DNA of 64,000 bases from Pseudomonadota bacterium (GTDB lineage: Bacteria > Pseudomonadota > Alphaproteobacteria > Sphingomonadales > Sphingomonadaceae): NCBI GenBank assembly GCA_023458055.1, contig JAEXAW010000078.1, positions 248,001 to 312,000 on the forward strand, read 5' to 3'. A program made the position numbers and the translations under genes. Positions 1 through 7,433 of this stretch are shown here, piece by piece (positions within the stretch are counted from its first letter, which is position 1; every line of letters starts with the position of its first letter). The notes under the pieces were generated by a model. That model was not told the origin of the DNA, did not search any database, and saw only the letters and a program-made list of their open reading frames with translations.

Positions 1-1
1 C

Positions 2-157
2 ATGGGCCATTATCACGGGCATGACGGCTTCAAGACGTTCAGCCACATGAAATCGGTTTACCGCCAGACCGGCACCGACGTGGCCAAGCTCGGCGGCATG
101 AAACCGCCCTTCGGCCCGGCAACCGAAAAGACCATTGCGCGGGAGTTCAAGAAGTAG
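2..157 (+). CDS. Aldehyde dehydrogenase, C-terminal end (probably coniferyl aldehyde dehydrogenase)
   Basis: The last 51 residues of a protein whose start lies left of the window. The segment GHYHGHDGFKTFSHMK followed by a short basic tail is the characteristic C-terminus of the coniferyl aldehyde dehydrogenase branch of the NAD(P)-dependent aldehyde dehydrogenase superfamily, where the G-x-Y-x-G-x-x-G-F-x-x-F-S-H segment closes the active-site region. The catalytic Cys and the cofactor-binding fold are outside the window, so substrate assignment rests on the tail alone. The gene ends 23 bp before the AT-rich cassette that begins near position 180. Confidence 0.7.
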   Translation: MGHYHGHDGFKTFSHMKSVYRQTGTDVAKLGGMKPPFGPATEKTIAREFKK

Positions 158-179
158 CGAGGCGTAGGCGGTGACAGGT

Positions 180-220
180 AATTTAGTATTGTGTCCCCGG
201 AATTGGTGTCCCCGAAATTG
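180..220 (+). repeat. Left inverted-repeat arm plus short tandem copy
   Basis: Positions 180-204 are the reverse complement of 807-831 with one mismatch in 25. Immediately inside, the 15-base unit gtgtccccggaattg (191-205) is repeated with one change at 206-220, and a third partial copy starts at 221. The arms bracket the AT-rich lipoprotein gene. Similar gtgtccccggaatt elements are, from memory, common beside REP-associated (Y1/RAYT-type) transposase genes, but no transposase is visible here. Confidence 0.8.
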
Positions 221-272
221 GTGTCAATTCGGGCTCGATAAATGTAAATACGTGCCGTGGTATTTGAGAACG

Positions 273-776
273 ATGGGTATCCAATACAATGGAGAATTAA
301 GATATTTTACGATAATTTTAGCACTCATACTGTGTTCTTGCTCCAATGAATCTGAGATAAAACAAATAGGAGACTTTAAAGTTTCCGCCCACACATATCA
401 CGGTAATACGATCTTCGTTTTCCCTGGTTATAACGGTGCTCAAAAACAAAATCCGTCAGATAACCATACAAACGACATAATATACAGGTCAATTGATATA
501 GCAAACACTTCAGATTGTTTTTACGTGATACTTACTAAAAATTTTGACAAAAACATTAAGTTCCTATGTTCTTCCGCGCAAAATTGCTCTGCGAGGTTGC
601 GGTACACGGGTGATTTACCGTTTCCGCCGTGGAAGAATACATATCATCGCGCGGAATTCGTTGCCACTGGACGTATGGCTGACGGCTCACCTCTAATCGT
701 GTGTTCTACATCGACGCCCAATTTTGATGCATTTTTGGAATGCGTTGAACAACACGGCAACTCAGGATTACTCTAA
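273..776 (+). CDS. Hypothetical lipoprotein in an AT-rich cassette
   Basis: Predicted 167-residue protein of unknown function. The open frame begins upstream at a GTG (171), but that stretch is made of the repeat element. The ATG at 273 is followed by a short basic n-region, a hydrophobic stretch (FTIILALIL) and a lipobox-like LILC-S, which is why I chose this start; lipidation and envelope location are inferred. No domain is recognised. The mature part is rich in Asn, Thr and aromatic residues and has several Cys. The gene is strikingly AT-rich compared with the roughly 60% GC neighbours and uses rare codons, which suggests recent acquisition. It is bounded by the 180-204 / 807-831 inverted repeat. 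Confidence 0.55.
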   Translation: MGIQYNGELRYFTIILALILCSCSNESEIKQIGDFKVSAHTYHGNTIFVFPGYNGAQKQNPSDNHTNDIIYRSIDIANTSDCFYVILTKNFDKNIKFLCSSAQNCSARLRYTGDLPFPPWKNTYHRAEFVATGRMADGSPLIVCSTSTPNFDAFLECVEQHGNSGLL

Positions 777-806
777 TGGCTAGTGCACCACTCCCGGTTT
801 GGCGCC

Positions 807-831
807 AATTCCGGGGACACAATACTTAATT
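807..831 (-). repeat. Right inverted-repeat arm
   Basis: Reverse complement of 180-204 (24 of 25 bases). It ends the AT-rich segment; from 832 onward the sequence returns to high GC and to a different dispersed repeat family. Confidence 0.8.
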
Positions 832-1060
832 GGTTCACGCGGAGGCGCGGGGGCGCGGAGGAGTGACGGTTGAACCCTCGTCGTGCTCCTGCGCAGGCAG
901 GAGCCTAGGGCAGCATGGCGCGTCCCAACACTCGTCTCCTGCCTGCGCAGGAGCACGGGTAGATTGGATGAAGCGCCCCGCGCCCGGTCAGTAATTTTTG
1001 GGATTTGGAGCGCCATTTGGTTCACGCAGAGGCGCAGAGAGCGCAGAGACGCAAAAGGGG
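832..1060 (+). repeat. Two copies of the ttcacgcagaggcgcagag dispersed repeat
   Basis: Copies at 832-863 (ggttcacgcggaggcgcggg type) and 1019-1060 (ggttcacgcagaggcgcaga type). The second is identical over about 31 bases to a copy at 34519-34550, and a further copy lies at 34563-34590. Short open frames across this stretch have no ribosome binding sites and simply translate the repeats, so I call no gene between 777 and 1510. Confidence 0.75.
883..956. repeat. Palindromic repeat with perfect 21-bp arms
   Basis: Arms 883-903 (gtgctcctgcgcaggcagga plus g) and 936-956 are exact reverse complements separated by a 32-base loop. A related arm with the same trailing agggcagca occurs at 34664-34698. 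This is a mobile intergenic palindrome, not a terminator: there is no T-run. Confidence 0.75.
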
Positions 1061-1070
1061 TTGCGAAATA

Positions 1071-1177
1071 CCTCCCCGGTACGGGGAGGACGCCATGCGC
1101 AGTATGGCAGAGGGGTACGAGACGATCACAGGCCCCACCGCGTGGCTATCGCCAAGCTACCTCCCCGTACCGGGGCG
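1071..1177. repeat. Dispersed repeat, cctcccc...ggggagg / ccatgcgcagtatgg family, copy 1
   Basis: About 107 bases holding cctccccggtacggggagg at the left, the phrase catgcgcagtatggcagagg in the middle, a ccccaccgcgtggct block, and cctccccgtaccgggg at the right. Related copies lie at 34421-34476 (partial), 55681-55777 and 57118-57203. No coding potential is evident. Confidence 0.7.
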
Positions 1178-1346
1178 GTATTTAATCTTGCTGCTCGGCT
1201 GTCGTTGATAATTGGGATGGTTTTTTACTGTCCTACAGACTTTCAACGCTGCAAGCCTGTGTTGCGAGTCGTTCTGGCGGGACGGAATTGAAATTCGCGC
1301 CACGGCCTTGGCGAAGGCCGGAAGGTCTCGGGGCGATTTTTTGCTG

Positions 1347-1455
1347 GAGAGGGAATCTGGGGAATCTGGCTCGACGCAAAAAGCCGTTTGAGAGGGAACT
1401 TAGGGAATCTAGGGAATCAAAAACCGCGTTTCAGTGGGAATTTAGGGATCTAGCC
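1347..1455 (+). repeat. Tandem repeat, 42-43 bp period, 2.5 copies
   Basis: Units start at 1347, 1390 and 1432, each beginning gagaggga(a/t) or cagtggga and ending in a aaaagccgttt / aaaccgcgttt segment. They lie directly downstream of the ATP12 gene end (1511, minus strand). Function unknown. Confidence 0.65.
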
Positions 1456-1510
1456 ATCGTCCCTCCGGCTCGGCACCAACGGGTGTGGGTGTCAGAGGTG
1501 AGGTTAGCGC

Positions 1511-2209
1511 TCACCCCACCATCACCGCATGCAGGAACGCTGCCGCATCGTCCCATTCCTGCTGGTGGAACGCGCGGGCTTTTTGGGCGTCGGCGTCGGC
1601 GCCCCACATTTCCTCCTGCCACAACTCGTCGAGGGTGACGACGGGCCAGAGGTCGGCGGCGGTGCGGTGCTGTTCGGCAATGGCGAGCGCCGCGACCAGC
1701 GAACCGCCGAGGCTGGTGAGGATCGCGAGCGGGGCGAGGGCGAAGGGAGGGTAGGCCGCCACCGCCGCGTGGAGCCGCTCGCGGGTCTGCTCTGGCTGGG
1801 TCACGGGCGCAACGCCCTGGGTCACGACGAACTCGACATCGTAGCGCCGCTCGGCCCAATCGAGCAGCGGGTTCCATTGCGTGATCTGGCGCTGCACCAG
1901 CGGTTCCGGCTCAAGCGCGCGATAGCAAAGGAGGTCGCTTTCACCATAACGCGCAATGTCGTCGATATAGGCTCGCGGCTCCGGCGCAATGCGGTCGATC
2001 GCGGCGTTGGCCATGCCAGTGAACCGCATGGTGCGGGGGTCGATCTCCTCGCCCTGATTGCGCCATTCTCTGGCGATGAGCTCGGCCAGCGCGGCGTTCG
2101 GAACCGCCAGAGGCACCCGCCCCGGCGTCCGCACCGGGCGGTCGTCGAGCAATATTTCCCAGCCATCCGCACCCTCGCGCGTGATCACATCGGTGTAGAA
2201 ACGCTTCAT
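1511..2209 (-). CDS. ATP12 family F1-ATPase assembly chaperone
   Basis: A 232-residue protein resembling the ATP12 family, known in mitochondria to bind the F1 alpha subunit and prevent its aggregation before alpha/beta assembly; alphaproteobacteria carry the ancestral form. Visible family features are the N-terminal FY-x-D-V segment, the DDRPVRTPGR strand, a central AREWRNQGEEIDPRTM block and the YGESDLLCYR motif, then a helical C-terminal half with a TSLGGSLVAALA segment. Length is normal. I chose the ATG at 2209 because the extra 22 codons upstream overlap the neighbouring gene and look non-native. It is the last gene of the crcB-to-ATP12 minus-strand operon. Confidence 0.88.
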   Translation of the reverse strand: MKRFYTDVITREGADGWEILLDDRPVRTPGRVPLAVPNAALAELIAREWRNQGEEIDPRTMRFTGMANAAIDRIAPEPRAYIDDIARYGESDLLCYRALEPEPLVQRQITQWNPLLDWAERRYDVEFVVTQGVAPVTQPEQTRERLHAAVAAYPPFALAPLAILTSLGGSLVAALAIAEQHRTAADLWPVVTLDELWQEEMWGADADAQKARAFHQQEWDDAAAFLHAVMVG

Positions 2210-2219
2210 GCCGGGCGAC

Positions 2220-2465
2220 CTAATCCTTGTTGCGCCAGAAGTTTTTGAGGGCGAGCGGGATCCAGAAGAAGTCAACCAGCCCGGCCAGGATCAACGCGAT
2301 GCCGACAAAATTGCTCCCGTCGCCTGAGACGAAATCGACCTTGCCCGCATAGATGAGGCAGCCGAACAGGGTGAGCGCCGCGCCTGTAAAGCGCAGCGCG
2401 GAAAGGATGAAATGGCGCGATCTGGCCTGCCGCTCCTCATCGGTCGGAGGGATGCGGTCGCTCAT
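2220..2465 (-). CDS. Small two-helix membrane protein
   Basis: An 81-residue protein with a charged N-terminus (about residues 1-18), a first hydrophobic segment (about 24-42, ALRFTGAALTLFGCLIYAG) and a second (about 52-73, GIALILAGLVDFFWIPLAL), ending in a basic tail. No named family is recognised; similar short proteins sit beside ATP12 and HAD genes in sphingomonads. Its start overlaps the end of the HAD gene by 4 bp (ATGA), so translational coupling is likely. Function unknown; inner-membrane location is inferred. Confidence 0.75.
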   Translation of the reverse strand: MSDRIPPTDEERQARSRHFILSALRFTGAALTLFGCLIYAGKVDFVSGDGSNFVGIALILAGLVDFFWIPLALKNFWRNKD

Positions 2466-3121
2466 GCAAGGCTCCTGATATCGGCAGGCGTTGCGGCGAT
2501 ATGGTTGGCTCCGGCCTCAATCAGGGCGGCCCGGTCATGATAGCCCCACTCGACGCCGATGCTGGTCATCCCGGCGGCCTTGCCCATCGCCATGTCAAAG
2601 CTGGTGTCGCCGATCATCAGGCTGTGCGCAGGGTCTGCGCCCGCTTCGGCGAGCGCGGTCAAGGCCATGGACGGATGCGGCTTGGACGGGTGGCGATCAG
2701 CGGTTTGGAGCGTCACAAAGCGGCGCTCAAGCCCGTGATGCGCAAGGATGCGCTGCAAGCCCCGGTCGCTATTGCCGGTTGCGATGCCGAGCAGCCAGCC
2801 CTCGGCCTCAAGCGCATCAAGGAGGGCGGGGATGCCGTCGTAAAGATAGCCCGCGCGGTAATCATCCATCGCGACCAGTCGGGAAAAGGCGCTCTTATAA
2901 TCGGCAGTGAGCTGGTCGATCAGCGCATCGTCACTGTCGGGCGGGGCGAGCCGGGCCATCGCCTCGCGGACATGAAGGCCAACGCCGCGCCGGATGACAT
3001 GATGGTCGGGGACCGGCAGCCCCTGCGCGGCGAATGCTTCAGTCGCTGCCACGCAGATATTATGCTGGCTGTCCACAAGTGTTCCATCGCAATCGAACAA
3101 GGCGAGCCGGTTGAGCGCCAC
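2462..3121 (-). CDS. HAD-superfamily hydrolase, phosphoglycolate-phosphatase-like
   Basis: A 219-residue HAD subfamily IA phosphatase. Motif I is DCDGTLVDS (residues 10-18) with the nucleophile and acid Asp; motif II is around GIATGNSD; the motif III lysine lies in HPSKPHP; motif IV is MIGDTSFDM with the Mg-binding acids. The cap domain is helical. The family dephosphorylates small phosphorylated metabolites; Gph-type phosphoglycolate phosphatase is the closest general label, but substrate cannot be read from sequence. It starts at a GTG (3121), 3 bp after the pseudouridine synthase stop, in the crcB operon. Confidence 0.85.
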   Translation of the reverse strand: MALNRLALFDCDGTLVDSQHNICVAATEAFAAQGLPVPDHHVIRRGVGLHVREAMARLAPPDSDDALIDQLTADYKSAFSRLVAMDDYRAGYLYDGIPALLDALEAEGWLLGIATGNSDRGLQRILAHHGLERRFVTLQTADRHPSKPHPSMALTALAEAGADPAHSLMIGDTSFDMAMGKAAGMTSIGVEWGYHDRAALIEAGANHIAATPADIRSLA

Positions 3122-3124
3122 CGG

Positions 3125-4375
3125 TCAGGTCCGCGTCTTGCGGCGCGCCTTGGGGCGGGTGCCGGTGGTCTGCCCTTTGCCGCGCGGCATGGTCGAGGTC
3201 ACATGTTTTTTGGCGGACGCTTTCTTAGGCGCTGGCTTCGGTTTGGTGGGTTTGGCATCGCCGCGCCGTTCCTGCCGCTCGCCCTTGCGCTCCTTGCGCA
3301 CCTGTTTGAAATGCTGCTTGGCCTGTTGCTTCTTGACCGCCTTGGAAGGCGGCGGCGGCCCGTCGTCGATGGGAAGGTCGCCATTGGCCAGGTCAAAGCC
3401 AAGCTGCTCCATGCTCTCGGCGAAATGTTCGGGGAGCTCAGCCTTGATGTCCACGCGTCCGCCATCGGGATGGTCGATGCGGATGCGGCGGGCATGGAGA
3501 TGCATCTTGCGGCTGATCGCGCCGGTGAGGAAGGCCTCTTTGCCGCCATATTTGCCATCGCCGACAATCGGGTGGCCAATCGCCGCCATGTGGACGCGCA
3601 GTTGGTGGGTGCGACCGGTATAGGGCTGGAGCTCGACCCAGGCGGCGCGGTTGCCGACCTTGTCGATCACCCGGTAGCGCGAGCGTGAAGGCGCGCCTTC
3701 TTTCTCGTCGACATACATTTTCTCGCCGCCGGTGCCCGGTTGTTTGGCGAGCGGCAGGTCAATCATGCCGTCTTCGATGGCAGGGACGCCGACGACCAGC
3801 GCCCAATAGATTTTGCGCGCGGTGCGGCTGGAAAAGCTCTTGGCAAAAGCGGCGGCGCTGCGGCTCGAACGCGCGAGGAGGAGCGCGCCCGACGTATCCT
3901 TGTCGAGCCGGTGGACGAGCTTGGGGCGCTGATCCGCATCAAACCAGAGTGCGTCAAGCAGACCATCGACATGCTCGCTGGTCTTGGTCCCACCCTGGGT
4001 CGCGAGACCGGGAGGCTTGTTGATGACGATGGCCTCTCCGTCCTTGTGGATCACCAGGCTTTCGGCAAAGTCCATCTGGTCCGGCGTAAGGACCGGGCGC
4101 GGCTTTTTGGCTTTGACCTTGTCCGGGGCAGGGGCTTCGGCGGGCGGTACGCGGATCTGCTGGCCCGCTGCGAGCCGGTCACCGGGCGTTGCGCGCGCGC
4201 CATCGACGCGCAGCTGCCCGGTGCGCGCCCAGCGCGACACGAGGTTGAAGCTGGCGTCGGGCAAATGCCGCTTGAACCAACGGTCGAGCCGGATGCCATC
4301 ATCCTGCGGGCCAACGGTGAAGGTGCGGACGTCATCGCTGTGCGCGGATTTGGGAGGTTTGGGCGGCTTTGCCAT
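3125..4375 (-). CDS. RluA-family 23S rRNA pseudouridine synthase
   Basis: A 416-residue protein converting specific uridines of rRNA to pseudouridine. Residues about 15-75 form an S4 RNA-binding domain (GIRLDRWFKRHLP), and the catalytic domain carries the family signature HRLDKDTSGALLLA with the catalytic Asp. Downstream are PYTGRTHQLRVHMA and HPIVGDGKYGG, also typical of RluC/RluD-type enzymes. The start at 4375 overlaps the crcB stop by one base (TGATG); a longer in-frame N-terminus inside crcB is rejected. The C-terminal 90 or so residues form a Lys/Arg-rich tail after the catalytic domain, longer than in enterobacterial RluC, probably extra RNA contacts. The target uridine cannot be assigned. 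Confidence 0.9.
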   Translation of the reverse strand: MAKPPKPPKSAHSDDVRTFTVGPQDDGIRLDRWFKRHLPDASFNLVSRWARTGQLRVDGARATPGDRLAAGQQIRVPPAEAPAPDKVKAKKPRPVLTPDQMDFAESLVIHKDGEAIVINKPPGLATQGGTKTSEHVDGLLDALWFDADQRPKLVHRLDKDTSGALLLARSSRSAAAFAKSFSSRTARKIYWALVVGVPAIEDGMIDLPLAKQPGTGGEKMYVDEKEGAPSRSRYRVIDKVGNRAAWVELQPYTGRTHQLRVHMAAIGHPIVGDGKYGGKEAFLTGAISRKMHLHARRIRIDHPDGGRVDIKAELPEHFAESMEQLGFDLANGDLPIDDGPPPPSKAVKKQQAKQHFKQVRKERKGERQERRGDAKPTKPKPAPKKASAKKHVTSTMPRGKGQTTGTRPKARRKTRT

Positions 4376-4752
4376 CACGCCACCTGCCGCATCATAGCGA
4401 GGCCAGCGAATAGCGCGAGCACTGATCCGGCCACTGATAGGAGGGCATAGCCCAGCGCAATGCCCCATTGGCTGCGCTGGATCATGGCGGTTACTTCAAG
4501 GCTGAAGGCGGAAAAGGTGGTGAAGCCGCCGAGCAAGCCGACGCCGAGGAGCAGCCGCCACGGCTCGTTGCTTCCGTCATGGCGTGCGAGCCAGCCGACC
4601 AGCAGCCCCATCGCAAGACCGCCGAGGAGATTGGCCGCAAGCGTCCCATAGGGATAGGCCGCCCCGAACGCATGGGTCAGCCCTCGCCCGAGGTGATAGC
4701 GCAACGCGGCACCGCTGGCTCCTCCGGCCATGACAAGCAAGGTATTGTTCAT
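4375..4752 (-). CDS. crcB: Fluoride efflux channel CrcB/FluC
   Basis: A 125-residue four-helix membrane protein of the CrcB/Fluc family, which works as a dual-topology dimer exporting fluoride. The family signatures are present: GGASGAALRYHLG near the N-terminus, GTLAANLLGG in helix 2, and GLLGGFTTFSAFSLE in helix 3 with the pore-lining Phe residues and the central Na-site loop. Length is normal. It is the first gene of the operon. I looked for a fluoride riboswitch in the 125 bases upstream and did not recognise one. Confidence 0.92.
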   Translation of the reverse strand: MNNTLLVMAGGASGAALRYHLGRGLTHAFGAAYPYGTLAANLLGGLAMGLLVGWLARHDGSNEPWRLLLGVGLLGGFTTFSAFSLEVTAMIQRSQWGIALGYALLSVAGSVLALFAGLAMMRQVA

Positions 4753-4877
4753 GGCTATAGCCCTAGTCCAGCCTACGCCGCGCCGCTACCGCCTTTTTCG
4801 GGCCACCTGCGCTTTTATGTGGGCGTAATGCCTGCGGGATAGGGATGGCGCGATTGGGTATTCCTACCACGGCCTCA

Positions 4878-5231
4878 TCAAAAACGGTCAAACTCGTGCT
4901 TGGTATCATCAACGCGCGGATGCAGCTGGCGGATATGCGCAACCACGGCAGGGTGGAGCGGCTGGACAAATTCGCAGCCATGCTCGTTGTTATTGGTCCA
5001 GCGCACAACGGCTTCAAGCGGCTGCAGGCCCGGAATGGAGAGCCAGACGAGTTGGTCGGGACGCACCCGGAAGAGGGTCGCAATGCGGAAACCGGTAATC
5101 GACAGGTCGATCACCTCGACGTCCATGGTCGAATGCCCACGCTCACGCAACTTGGCGGTGAAATCCACGGGCAGGCGCGAAACCTTGCGGGCATCACGGC
5201 TTTCCGGGCGTTCACGACGATCAAGTTCCAC
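4878..5231 (-). CDS. PilZ domain protein
   Basis: A 117-residue single-domain protein starting at GTG. The basic N-terminus (RRERPESRDARKVSR) supplies the Arg-rich c-di-GMP-binding switch, followed by VIDLSITGFRI, matching the D/N-x-S-x-x-G motif, and a C-terminal barrel strand pattern (AVVRWTNNNEHGCEF). PilZ domains bind cyclic di-GMP, so it is a possible receptor for the second messenger made or degraded by enzymes such as the GGDEF/EAL protein at 18-20 kb. It is monocistronic on the minus strand between crcB and the FAD reductase. Binding is inferred; one Arg of the classic RxxxR is not in the strict spacing. Confidence 0.75.
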   Translation of the reverse strand: MELDRRERPESRDARKVSRLPVDFTAKLRERGHSTMDVEVIDLSITGFRIATLFRVRPDQLVWLSIPGLQPLEAVVRWTNNNEHGCEFVQPLHPAVVAHIRQLHPRVDDTKHEFDRF

Positions 5232-5303
5232 GATTATTGTACCTGCATATTTCGGAAAAGGGCGACAGCGCCAAGTGCTTAACCCAGATTGGTTAAAATT
5301 ACC

Positions 5304-6611
5304 TCAATTATCTTGATGCTGCAAGGCTTTGAACATTTCGGTGATGCGGACAAATTTCTCGCGCGGGCTGCCTTCACGGGCATTCGCGATTTCGGCCGCT
5401 TCAATTTTCTGCCAGTCGCGGAAGGTGACGAGCGGAACGCCGCGCTGTTTGAGCAGGGCATCAAGTCCCACCCGACCGGCTTTGCCTGAATTGGCGGAGA
5501 TGTCGGTGACGATATGCTCTGCAATCATTACGCCATCAGGCTTGTTGGTGCCGATGGTGCCCGATGGCCCGCGGCGCGCCCACCCGGCGCAATAGAGCCC
5601 CGGCATGATGCGTCCGTCAACATTGGCAAAGCGTCCGCGGCCATGCTCATAGGGGACGCCGTCAATCGGCGGGGTTTGATAACCGATACAGGAAATGATG
5701 AGCGAGCAATCGAGGTTATAGCGCTCCCCCGTGCCGACCGAGCGCAGTTCGTTATCGAGCATCGTCCGCTCGACGATCAGCCGCTCGACCTTGCCATTGC
5801 CTTCAATCGCAACCGGCATGGCATAGAAATCAAAATCGATGGTGATCGGATTGGCGACAGGATTGTCCGCGAAATCGCGCAAATGGGTTACCGATTTGCG
5901 CATGCCCGGTTCCAGATGCGCATCTTCGAGCCGGTCCGGGAAATCCGCCGGATCGACCCGCGGCGCGGCGCGCTCAAGATGGCCAAGTTCGCCCAGTTCT
6001 TTGGGCGTCATTGCAATCTGGTGCGGCCCGCGTCGACCCAGAATGCTGATGTGCCGCACATTGCTCTTCTTGAGCTCATCGAGCGCATGGCCGACGATAT
6101 CGCTGCCGGCAAATTCAGCTTCGGTTTTGGACAAGATACGCGCCACATCGAGTGCAACATTGCCGTTGCCGATGACCGCAACGCCAGGGCCGTCCAGCGG
6201 CGGGTCAAGTTCCGCAAAGTCCGGGTGGCCATTATACCAGCCGACAAATTGCGCGCTGCCATAGACGCCGGGCAAGTCGGCACCGGGCATGTCGAGCTTG
6301 CGGTCGAGCGGCGCGCCGGTTGCGAGCACGACCGCGTCATACAAGTCCTGAAGTTCGGCGATGGTGACGTCCTTGCCGACCTCGATATTCCCGGCAAAGC
6401 GCACATTATCGGTGAGTGCGACCGATTCGTAACGGCGCGACACCGCCTTGATCGATTGATGGTCGGGCGCAACGCCAAAGCGGATGAGGCCAAAAGGGAC
6501 GGGCTGCTTGTCGATGATGTCGATTTCGATGTCCTCGCCGAGCGCTTTCTGTAGCGATTCAGCGGTGTAATAGCCAGCCGGGCCCGACCCGACGATGGCG
6601 ACATGGCGCAT
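5304..6611 (-). CDS. FAD-dependent ferredoxin/adrenodoxin-type NADP reductase (FprA-like)
   Basis: A 435-residue flavoprotein of the adrenodoxin reductase / FprA type, transferring electrons between NADPH and ferredoxin. The FAD-binding GSGPAGYYTAE motif is at residues 8-18, followed by PVPFGLIRFGVAPDH, a hallmark of this group. The NADP-binding region is VIGNGNVALDVARIL, with ILGRRGP after it, and the C-terminal half has GWARRGPSGTIGTNKPDG. I chose the ATG at 6611 rather than 6617 because aggag then sits 8 bases upstream. Monocistronic; tRNA-Gln lies on the opposite strand upstream. Which ferredoxin and which oxygenase it serves is not visible. Confidence 0.88.
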   Translation of the reverse strand: MRHVAIVGSGPAGYYTAESLQKALGEDIEIDIIDKQPVPFGLIRFGVAPDHQSIKAVSRRYESVALTDNVRFAGNIEVGKDVTIAELQDLYDAVVLATGAPLDRKLDMPGADLPGVYGSAQFVGWYNGHPDFAELDPPLDGPGVAVIGNGNVALDVARILSKTEAEFAGSDIVGHALDELKKSNVRHISILGRRGPHQIAMTPKELGELGHLERAAPRVDPADFPDRLEDAHLEPGMRKSVTHLRDFADNPVANPITIDFDFYAMPVAIEGNGKVERLIVERTMLDNELRSVGTGERYNLDCSLIISCIGYQTPPIDGVPYEHGRGRFANVDGRIMPGLYCAGWARRGPSGTIGTNKPDGVMIAEHIVTDISANSGKAGRVGLDALLKQRGVPLVTFRDWQKIEAAEIANAREGSPREKFVRITEMFKALQHQDN

Positions 6612-6793
6612 GAGCATCTCTCCTACCGGGTTGCCGCCCTTCGATAAAAGACGTGCTGTTCCCTGTCCTTATTATCCAATCCGGATGCTAGCGCGGCTGC
6701 GAGAGGATGCAAGCGCGGATAGCATGGGTTTTATACCTTCAACGCATCGCCATTGACACCGCGTGCGCGCGCCCTTAAGTGGCGCCTCTCCAT

Positions 6794-6867
6794 TGCCCGA
6801 TCGTCTAGTGGTAAGACTACGGACTCTGACTCCGTCAACCGAGGTTCGAATCCTCGTCGGGCATCCA
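6794..6867 (+). tRNA. tRNA-Gln (anticodon CTG)
   Basis: A full cloverleaf can be drawn: acceptor TGCCCGA / TCGGGCA (6794-6800 / 6857-6863), D-arm GTCTAGTGGTAAGAC, anticodon stem ACGGA / TCCGT around the loop CTCTGAC (anticodon CTG), T-arm GAGGTTCGAATCCTC, and encoded CCA at 6865-6867. Confidence 0.95.
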
Positions 6868-6929
6868 ATTCCTCTCCTTATATTCGCGTTCGTGCCGACG
6901 CCCTGCAGATGTTGAAACTCCTGCTGGCT

Positions 6930-7433
6930 TCACGCGCTGAGTTTGCCGTCGCGGTGGATGGCGATACCGTTCATCAGGCTGTCGGCGATCATGCGGGCGC
7001 GTTCGTGGACGGCTTCGGGCGCGTCGCTTGCCGGTGCCAGTTCATCCAGCGTTTGCCGGAACAGCACCAGCCAATGGTCGAAATGGCTGCGGTTGATTTC
7101 GGCAATCGCGACATGGGCGGGCATCGGGCGGCCCGAATAGGTTCCCGCATTATGCAGCACCGAGGCCCAGAATTGCTTGAGCTTGGCGAGGTGATCAGGC
7201 CAGTCATCGACCCGCGCGTTGAAGATCGGCCCCAGCACATCATCCTTGCGCACCTTGGCGTAGAAGGCATCGACGAAACGGTCGATATAGTCTTCGGTAA
7301 TCCCGATAGACTCCGCCTCGGCTTTCTTCTTCGCACGCGCGGCCTCGGCATGGGGATGCACCGTGCCGGGTTGGCTCTTCGTCATCCGCACTGGCTGAGG
7401 CCGGATCGGGCGGTCGGCTTCAGCCATCGCCAT
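6930..7433 (-). CDS. Truncated hemoglobin, probably group III
   Basis: A 167-residue protein whose core (about residues 35-150) matches truncated (2-on-2) hemoglobins: a helical segment IDRFVDAFYAKVRKDDVLGPIF, then HLAKLKQFWASVLHNAG with a Trp typical of the group, and HFDHWLVLFRQTL in which a His is the probable proximal heme ligand. Group III globins are thought to handle oxygen, nitric oxide or electron transfer. I place the start at 7433 because agg lies 6 bases upstream; this overlaps the preceding XpaC-like gene by 14 bp. Last gene of the telA operon. Confidence 0.82.
   Translation of the reverse strand: MAMAEADRPIRPQPVRMTKSQPGTVHPHAEAARAKKKAEAESIGITEDYIDRFVDAFYAKVRKDDVLGPIFNARVDDWPDHLAKLKQFWASVLHNAGTYSGRPMPAHVAIAEINRSHFDHWLVLFRQTLDELAPASDAPEAVHERARMIADSLMNGIAIHRDGKLSA

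Noticed and set aside
780..1291. Several frames in the repeat patch (80-100 codons)
   Set aside because: They run through palindromic repeats; the frames overlap on both strands and none has start signals.
2501..4450. Long plus-strand frames over the HAD and RluA genes
   Set aside because: They oppose genes with clear family motifs and have no homology or start signals of their own.
4753..4877. Fluoride riboswitch upstream of crcB
   Set aside because: I could not find its conserved core or pseudoknot arrangement in the 125 bases upstream; a covariance search would be decisive.
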